From JBBDWZ01 sp050732575 (GTDB taxonomy: Bacteria > Gemmatimonadota > Gemmatimonadetes > Longimicrobiales > RSA9), in NCBI GenBank assembly GCA_050732575.1, contig JBOHRF010000165.1, forward strand, positions 1 through 10,446: DNA of 10,446 nt, given 5' to 3'. Of this stretch, positions 6,541 to 10,446 are shown piece by piece. The number at the start of each line of letters is the position of its first letter. Positions within the stretch are counted from its first letter, which is position 1. The notes under the pieces are model-generated. The model did not search any database and had not been told where the DNA came from. It was given only the letters and a program-made list of their open reading frames with translations. The translations under genes were made by a program, and so were the position numbers.

Positions 6541-6550
6541 TCTGGCGCGA

Positions 6551-6579
6551 TTGGTTGAGTGAGTCTACACTCATTAAAT
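6551..6579 (+). promoter_or_regulatory. Candidate hydrolase promoter
   Basis: TTGGTT (6551-6556) and TTAAAT (6574-6579) are separated by exactly 17 bp, a sigma70-like arrangement with moderate matches. The expected transcript start is near 6586, which leaves a leader of about 34 nt before ATG 6620. It excludes the in-frame ATG at 6578, which lies inside the -10 element. Confidence 0.5.
6556..6573. promoter_or_regulatory. Candidate TetR-family operator
   Basis: TGAGTG-N6-CACTCA is a perfect 6-bp inverted repeat of 18 bp in total, lying between the divergent tetR and hydrolase genes. It fills the spacer of the hydrolase promoter and covers the -10 element of the candidate tetR promoter. Binding would therefore block both directions. 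Size and symmetry fit TetR-family operators. Confidence 0.6.
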
Positions 6580-6590
6580 GGAGTGGGCAA
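6562..6590 (-). promoter_or_regulatory. Candidate tetR promoter
   Basis: On the minus strand, TTGCCC (6590-6585) and TAGACT (6567-6562) are 17 bp apart, each matching four of six consensus positions. The transcript would start near 6555, about 15 nt before TTG 6540 and 30 nt before CTG 6525. The operator covers the -10 element, which implies autoregulation. Confidence 0.4.
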
Positions 6591-6619
6591 GCCATGAGTT
6601 CGGGACAAGGGAGACACCC

Positions 6620-7561
6620 ATGCACAATCACAAAACTACGGCGCCAGCCTGGCTGGACCGGGCGGCGTACCCGTTCAAGAATCGCTGGCTGGAGCTACCC
6701 GGCGGACGGCGCATACACTACATCGACGAAGGCCAGGGCGAGACGCTGCTGTTCGTGCACGGTACGCCCACCTGGTCGTTCGAATGGCGGCATCTCATAC
6801 GCGGGCTGTCGGGGCAGTTCCGCTGTGTTGCGCCGGATCTATTGGGGATGGGTCTTTCCGATCGGCCCCGTGATTTTGCGTACACGCCAGAAGCGCACGC
6901 GCAGGCGTTGAGCGAATTCGTCCGGCGCCTGTCGGCGCCCTCGCAGGATCCCGATGTCCGGCCGCTGAGCGATCGGTTCACGCTGGTGCTGCACGACTTT
7001 GGCGGGCCGATAGGGCTGCCTTTGTTGTTCGAAGCCCCGGCGCGTGTCAACGGCGTGGTGCTGATCAACACGTGGGCGTGGAGCTTTGCGGATGATCGGG
7101 TCATGGCCAGGCGCGCGCGGATGGCGGGCGGCTCGTTCGGACGATTCCTGTACCGCTGGCTGAATGCACCACTGAAGATTCTGACGCCCAGTGTGTTTGC
7201 TGACCGGAAAAAACTGACGCCCGAGATCCACGCGCAGTACCTATCCGTTTTTCCGGATCGTGATTCGCGCGGACAGGTCCTGTGGTCCTTTGCCCGCGCG
7301 TTACTGGGCTCGAGCGCATTTTACGATCGGCTGTGGCGACAGGTGGGGACCCTGGGTCAGAAGCCGGTGCTCATCGTGTGGGGCACGAAAGACAATGCCT
7401 TCCGGCCCTACCTGCTGGAGCGGTGGCGGTCGGCCTTGCCGTCCGCGCGCGTGTTGGAATTGCCGGCCGGACACTGGCCGCATGAAGAAGAGCCGGAGCC
7501 GATCATCTTTGCCATGCGCGACTTTGTGGGAGCGGAAAAGACCATAGCAGCAGGACGCTGA
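6620..7561 (+). CDS. Alpha/beta hydrolase, haloalkane dehalogenase-like
   Basis: This 313-residue alpha/beta-fold enzyme is most like the haloalkane dehalogenase subgroup. The oxyanion region is LLFVHGTPTWSFEWR. The nucleophile is Asp126 in VLHDFGGPIG, an aspartate as in dehalogenases rather than the serine of esterases. The acid is Asp258 in VWGTKDNAFRP and the base His285 in PAGHWPHEEEPE. Two positions differ from characterised dehalogenases. The residue after HG is Thr49 (Asn or Glu there), and the residue after the nucleophile is Phe127 (Trp in dehalogenases). Halide binding, and so dehalogenation, is therefore uncertain. ATG 6620 is chosen because AAGGGAG lies 6 nt upstream; an in-frame ATG at 6578 lies in the promoter. 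It is likely controlled by the divergent TetR regulator. No signal peptide is seen, so it is cytosolic. Confidence 0.9.
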   Translation: MHNHKTTAPAWLDRAAYPFKNRWLELPGGRRIHYIDEGQGETLLFVHGTPTWSFEWRHLIRGLSGQFRCVAPDLLGMGLSDRPRDFAYTPEAHAQALSEFVRRLSAPSQDPDVRPLSDRFTLVLHDFGGPIGLPLLFEAPARVNGVVLINTWAWSFADDRVMARRARMAGGSFGRFLYRWLNAPLKILTPSVFADRKKLTPEIHAQYLSVFPDRDSRGQVLWSFARALLGSSAFYDRLWRQVGTLGQKPVLIVWGTKDNAFRPYLLERWRSALPSARVLELPAGHWPHEEEPEPIIFAMRDFVGAEKTIAAGR

Positions 7562-7568
7562 TGTCCGA

Positions 7569-8078
7569 TCACTGAGGTATGGACGGGTTGGCGGGGAGCC
7601 GTTCCCGATAGAAGAGCACCAGGTCGGTGGAGATGGCAGGCATGCCCAGCTGACGCAGCATGGTCATGACCTGCCCGCGGTGGTAGGTCGAGTGGTTGAC
7701 CACGTGCCGCAGCAGTTGCGCCAACGGATTGGAAAACGGCTCACCTTTCAGAGTCCAGTAAGGAAGCGAGCGCTGCAGCGCCTCCGGGGTCAGCGAGTCG
7801 AGGAACGAGGCACGCTGCTTTTCGATGATGTCCCATTGTGCTCGGATCCCCGAGAGCGTCGAGAGATCCCATTCCGGAGGCGTTCCCGTTGGCGAAGTGC
7901 CGAGCCAGCGGGAAAGCCAAATCCATTCCGCGCCCACCATGTGCGCCAGCGTTGCCTGCACGGATGGAAAACTGCTCCGCAAGTCACACGTGAACTGCTC
8001 TTCGCTCAGCGCCTCAACGGCCTGCAGCATGCGCTGGTTGGCCCAGCGATTGAACTCGAACAGCTCCCGTTCTGTCAT
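7569..8078 (-). CDS. DinB family protein (four-helix metalloprotein)
   Basis: This 169-residue protein fits the DinB/YfiT-like fold, a four-helix bundle that binds a divalent metal through three histidines. These are visible as His46 in TLAHMVGAEWIW and His129 and His133 in VNHSTYHRGQ, with the expected spacing. The N-terminus FNRWANQRML is also characteristic. Family members include thiol-dependent transferases and hydrolases that use small thiols, and many of unknown function; the substrate cannot be inferred here. The ATG start has only a weak GGAG-like ribosome site. The gene converges on the hydrolase gene with 7 bp between stop codons, so neither has room for its own terminator before the other gene. 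It lies 98 bp downstream of the Hint lipoprotein gene and could share its transcript. Confidence 0.9.
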   Translation of the reverse strand: MTERELFEFNRWANQRMLQAVEALSEEQFTCDLRSSFPSVQATLAHMVGAEWIWLSRWLGTSPTGTPPEWDLSTLSGIRAQWDIIEKQRASFLDSLTPEALQRSLPYWTLKGEPFSNPLAQLLRHVVNHSTYHRGQVMTMLRQLGMPAISTDLVLFYRERLPANPSIPQ

Positions 8079-8156
8079 CGGCGCGCTCCGCTCGCCGGGC
8101 GCGGCGGGCGCGGCGCGCCGCCGTTCTTCGGGTTGGCAACTCGTGTTCTTACGATC

Positions 8157-8186
8157 ACTCTTACTCTCTTACTCTCTTACTCTCTT
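8157..8186. repeat. Octamer microsatellite spanning a stop codon
   Basis: ACTCTCTT is repeated three times perfectly (8163-8170, 8171-8178, 8179-8186), preceded by a 6-bp truncated unit (8157-8162). The TAA stop of the Hint lipoprotein gene (8177-8179) lies inside it. On the coding strand every unit (AAGAGAGT) supplies a TAA at its junction. Confidence 0.9.
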
Positions 8187-9067
8187 CCGGGTTTTCTCAA
8201 CGTGCTTCCTATCAGGACGTTGTTGGCCCAATAGAAACCGGTGGGGCCGGCCGGAAGCAGATCGTAGGTCGATGCATCGTCGTCGGCCGGAACGCGTTTT
8301 ACGGCGACCACGCGGCTCCCATCGAGCCGGTGTCCGGCCGCCAAATTACCGAGTTGGCGGCCGTCCGTCGTGGGGTGCCCGGGTGAGGCGAGGATCTCTC
8401 GATGATCCGCGAGCAGGACGTGAGTGAACGCATGATCGCTGGGCACGCGCACATTCATGATCCGAATCGCCGGCACGAGAATACGCTGATTCGCGAGGTC
8501 AACACTCCAAACCAGCATGCCTTCTTTCAGATCGCTCACGCGCATCTGTCCAGCGGACGTGGCAATACGCGTGTCGCCAGCCAGACAGATGGGGCATGTC
8601 CCAACGGTGATCGTTCTTTCACGTACGTCGATCCGTCCACTGCGTGCGATCTCGCCGCTGACCGCAAAAACATCCTGGCCTGTGGACGCGCGCAGGCTGA
8701 ATGAATAGGCCGATCCCGAGGGATCCAGTGTGATGGAAGCGAGTCGTTTGTCCTCCCGATAGATCTGCAGTTTCTCGGCCGCAGTAAAATCTGTTCGCCC
8801 GGTCAGCGCAAGTTGTTCCAGAATGGACTGGAACTTCTCTGCGTCAGCGGCAATTGCAGCAAAGCGCTGCAGCGCCCGTTCCTGCTCGTCGCCGCGTACC
8901 ACGGGCCAGTAGTCGGGATCGCAAAAAAAGATTGTATACCGTTCGTCCAATCGGTACTTCAGCTGAGTCGGTGTCAACAGCACATCAGCGTCGGACGATC
9001 GCTGCGGATCGCAGCCGGTCAGCAGGATGCCCAGCAGGAGTAGTCGGATGCAACTCGCCTTTTTCAC
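8177..9067 (-). CDS. Lipoprotein with C-terminal Hint (hedgehog/intein) domain
   Basis: This 296-residue protein has three parts. The N-terminus VKKASCIRLLLLGILLTGC carries a lipobox (LTGC, Cys19), so it is exported and lipidated. Residues 20-157 are a domain I cannot name, with FFCDPDYWPVVRGDEQERAL and TAAEKLQIYREDKRLASITL. Residues 158-290 look like a Hint domain: CPICLAGDTRIAT, VSDLKEGMLVWSVD, ILASPGHPTTDGR, GHRLDGSRV and TYDLLPAGPTGFYWANNVLI. The likely nucleophile is Cys161, in a CxxC with Cys158. The end reads NNVLIGSTL rather than the splicing His-Asn, so self-cleavage or acyl shift is possible but splicing is unlikely. GTG 9067 is chosen because AAGGGGG lies 5 nt upstream and gives a short lipoprotein signal; the longer frame from 9220 would overlap the MFS gene. 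It lies 82 bp downstream of that gene. Function is unknown. Confidence 0.85.
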   Translation of the reverse strand: MKKASCIRLLLLGILLTGCDPQRSSDADVLLTPTQLKYRLDERYTIFFCDPDYWPVVRGDEQERALQRFAAIAADAEKFQSILEQLALTGRTDFTAAEKLQIYREDKRLASITLDPSGSAYSFSLRASTGQDVFAVSGEIARSGRIDVRERTITVGTCPICLAGDTRIATSAGQMRVSDLKEGMLVWSVDLANQRILVPAIRIMNVRVPSDHAFTHVLLADHREILASPGHPTTDGRQLGNLAAGHRLDGSRVVAVKRVPADDDASTYDLLPAGPTGFYWANNVLIGSTLRKPGRE

Positions 9068-9149
9068 TGCGGCCCCCTTCGCTTTTTTGGCGCTAACACT
9101 CCCTTTCTGATCTACCCCGCCGCCCTGGTTGGCGTCACCACTCCGACTC

Positions 9150-10446
9150 TCAGCCTCGCCCGGCTGGTGCGTCCTGGAACGACTCTTCTTGTAGTATCTG
9201 TTTGGGGCGGTAACCTCCACGCGAGCGGAAGTAGGCGATCAAGGCCAGGTAACACACGAACATTATGGCGGGAAGCGCGGCGATTTTACCGAGTGTACCC
9301 TGCTTGGTGCGATGTTCTATGGTCGTGATGGTGCTCACCTGACTCTGCAGCCTCGCATTCTGCGCATCCGCAGCGGCCCGGCTCTCGAGTTCTGCGCGTT
9401 TGGCCGGATCGAGCGCAATCGATTCACCGAACAGGCCCGGCCGCTGGCCCAGCACCTGCTCGGCCAGGGCCGGGTCAGCGGTACGTACCTCGGCAGTGAA
9501 CGCATTGTCCTGCAGCGCGCCGATGGCGGGATTGCCGATCGTGCCGACGGAGATCATGCCCACGCCCGCAATGGCATTGAGCATGAGCGCGCCGCCCTTG
9601 GGATACTGCTCGCTGACCACGCCCAGTGTAGTTGGCCAGAAGAAAGTCTTGCCCAGGCCATAGAAAGTGGCGGCCACAAAGAGGACGCCCGGGCCACTGC
9701 CCGCCTGTGACAACCACAACAAACCAACGGCCCCAACCAGCGCACTCGCGGCTAGCAGTCCCAGCGGTGTGATTCGATCCACGATGGGACCGGCAAAGAA
9801 GCGCAACACGAACATGATCAGTGAAGTCCAGACCAGGAACAGAGTGCCCAGTGTTGGACTGCCCAACACGGTTCGCATGATGTCGGCGATCCAGCTATCC
9901 GTGCCCAGCTCGGTCGTGGCCAGCAGGACCATGATCAGGAGCAGCACCACGAACATGGGCCGGCCAAAGCTCTTCACATAGAGCGCAAACAGCACGGTAG
10001 GAACGAGCGCAAGTCCGAGCTGTGTGCCCATGCCTAAGCTGGGCACGTCCAGGATCACCATGATTTGATTCAACGCAGCGACCAGGAAGAACGACACGAC
10101 GAAACAACTCCCTGCCCCAAACTCGCGCAGCATCGCGAAGTACGGCACGTTGGCAGCGACCCGCTCCTGCACAGGAAAATGTTGCTTGAACAGAAGTACG
10201 CCGTAGGCAATGGTAGGCAGCAAAACCAATCCCATCTGCCATTGCCACAGGCTGCCCGGCACCGAGTCAGGGTTCACAAAGCTGACTGCTATCGCCAACA
10301 CACCGCCCAGCACCAGACCACCCGGCCAGCCGGCGTGCAGGATGTTCAGGTAACGCGTTTTCTCGCGATCGTAGAGTGTGGCCGTGACCGGATTGACCAC
10401 GGCTTCCACCGTGCCGTTGCCCAACGCAAAAATGAAAGTGCCGATG
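9150..10446 (-). CDS. MFS transporter, FucP-like sugar permease type (5' end cut off)
   Basis: The frame runs to the right edge (visible start IGTFIFALGNGTVEAVVNPV), so the first helix or two and the true start lie outside; 431 residues are seen. The motif GNGTVEAVVNPVTATLYDRE followed by LNILHAGWPGGLVLGG is typical of sugar MFS carriers of the FHS/FucP type. Later hydrophobic segments include VVSFFLVAALNQIMVILD, FVVLLLIMVLLATTE, FLVWTSLIMFVLRFFAGPIVDR (a cytoplasmic-loop-like RFFAGPIVDR motif) and LVGAVGLLWLSQA. A hydrophilic stretch of about 85 residues (ALQDNAFTAEV to KQGTLGKI) separates the last membrane segment, LPAIMFVCYLALIAYF, from the one before; this is much longer than a usual MFS loop. 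It may be cotranscribed with the downstream Hint lipoprotein gene. The substrate, probably a sugar, is not determined. Confidence 0.88.
   Translation of the reverse strand, partial: IGTFIFALGNGTVEAVVNPVTATLYDREKTRYLNILHAGWPGGLVLGGVLAIAVSFVNPDSVPGSLWQWQMGLVLLPTIAYGVLLFKQHFPVQERVAANVPYFAMLREFGAGSCFVVSFFLVAALNQIMVILDVPSLGMGTQLGLALVPTVLFALYVKSFGRPMFVVLLLIMVLLATTELGTDSWIADIMRTVLGSPTLGTLFLVWTSLIMFVLRFFAGPIVDRITPLGLLAASALVGAVGLLWLSQAGSGPGVLFVAATFYGLGKTFFWPTTLGVVSEQYPKGGALMLNAIAGVGMISVGTIGNPAIGALQDNAFTAEVRTADPALAEQVLGQRPGLFGESIALDPAKRAELESRAAADAQNARLQSQVSTITTIEHRTKQGTLGKIAALPAIMFVCYLALIAYFRSRGGYRPKQILQEESFQDAPAGRG

Noticed and set aside
6578..6619. Upstream ATG for the hydrolase
   Set aside because: It lies inside the candidate -10 element and lacks a ribosome site; ATG 6620 has AAGGGAG 6 nt upstream.
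9068..9220. Longer N-terminus for the Hint lipoprotein from 9220
   Set aside because: It would overlap the MFS coding end and bury the lipoprotein signal 51 residues inside; GTG 9067 has a good ribosome site and a proper lipobox distance.

Overview
The window reads as chromosomal DNA from a high-GC, Gram-negative-type bacterium. Evidence includes a lipoprotein signal, Sec signals ending in A-Q (as in LLAQD and SAPAQ), a secreted S9 dipeptidyl peptidase, a FucP-like sugar transporter and a GxxExxY gene. This mix resembles Gemmatimonadota or Acidobacteriota, but that placement is an impression and not a test. There are no rRNA or tRNA genes, no recognisable insertion sequence and no CRISPR array.

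Left part (1-3600). The C-terminus of a CHRD-like protein enters from the left edge. Next comes a repeat-rich region. Three copies of one composite dispersed repeat lie in the same orientation at about 291-570, 1119-1499 and 3391-3590. Each copy has a G+C-rich array of 26-32 bp units, a conserved A+T-looped hairpin core (GGGGAT / GATGAA / GGGGAT pairing with ATCCCC / TTCATC / ATCCCC), and a 3' module that in copy 2 has grown into a perfect 32-bp tandem array. Between copies 1 and 2 sits an intact GxxExxY gene with PD-(D/E)XK-type residues. Next to copy 3 lies what looks like the decayed 3' end of another GxxExxY gene. Repeat and nuclease-like gene therefore appear to travel together, and this is the best candidate here for an under-described system. 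Between copies 2 and 3 lies a two-gene operon on the minus strand, with an ATGA overlap: an exported fumarylacetoacetate-hydrolase-family protein followed by a PPM1/LCMT-type methyltransferase.

Middle (3600-7570). A complete, secreted DPP-IV-type S9 peptidase on the minus strand ends in a strong G+C hairpin. Upstream of it a TetR-family regulator is divergent from a haloalkane-dehalogenase-like alpha/beta hydrolase. A TGAGTG-N6-CACTCA palindrome fills exactly the 17-bp spacer of the hydrolase promoter and overlaps a candidate tetR promoter. This suggests an autoregulated, ligand-inducible detoxification or catabolic switch.

Right part (7570-10446). A DinB-fold metalloprotein gene converges on the hydrolase with 7 bp between stop codons. 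Then, on the minus strand, come a lipoprotein that fuses an unrecognised N-terminal domain to a C-terminal Hint (hedgehog/intein) domain, and upstream of it a sugar-type MFS transporter cut by the right edge. The Hint domain starts in a CPIC motif and lacks the usual terminal His-Asn, so it may be a redox-gated, non-splicing autoprocessing module.
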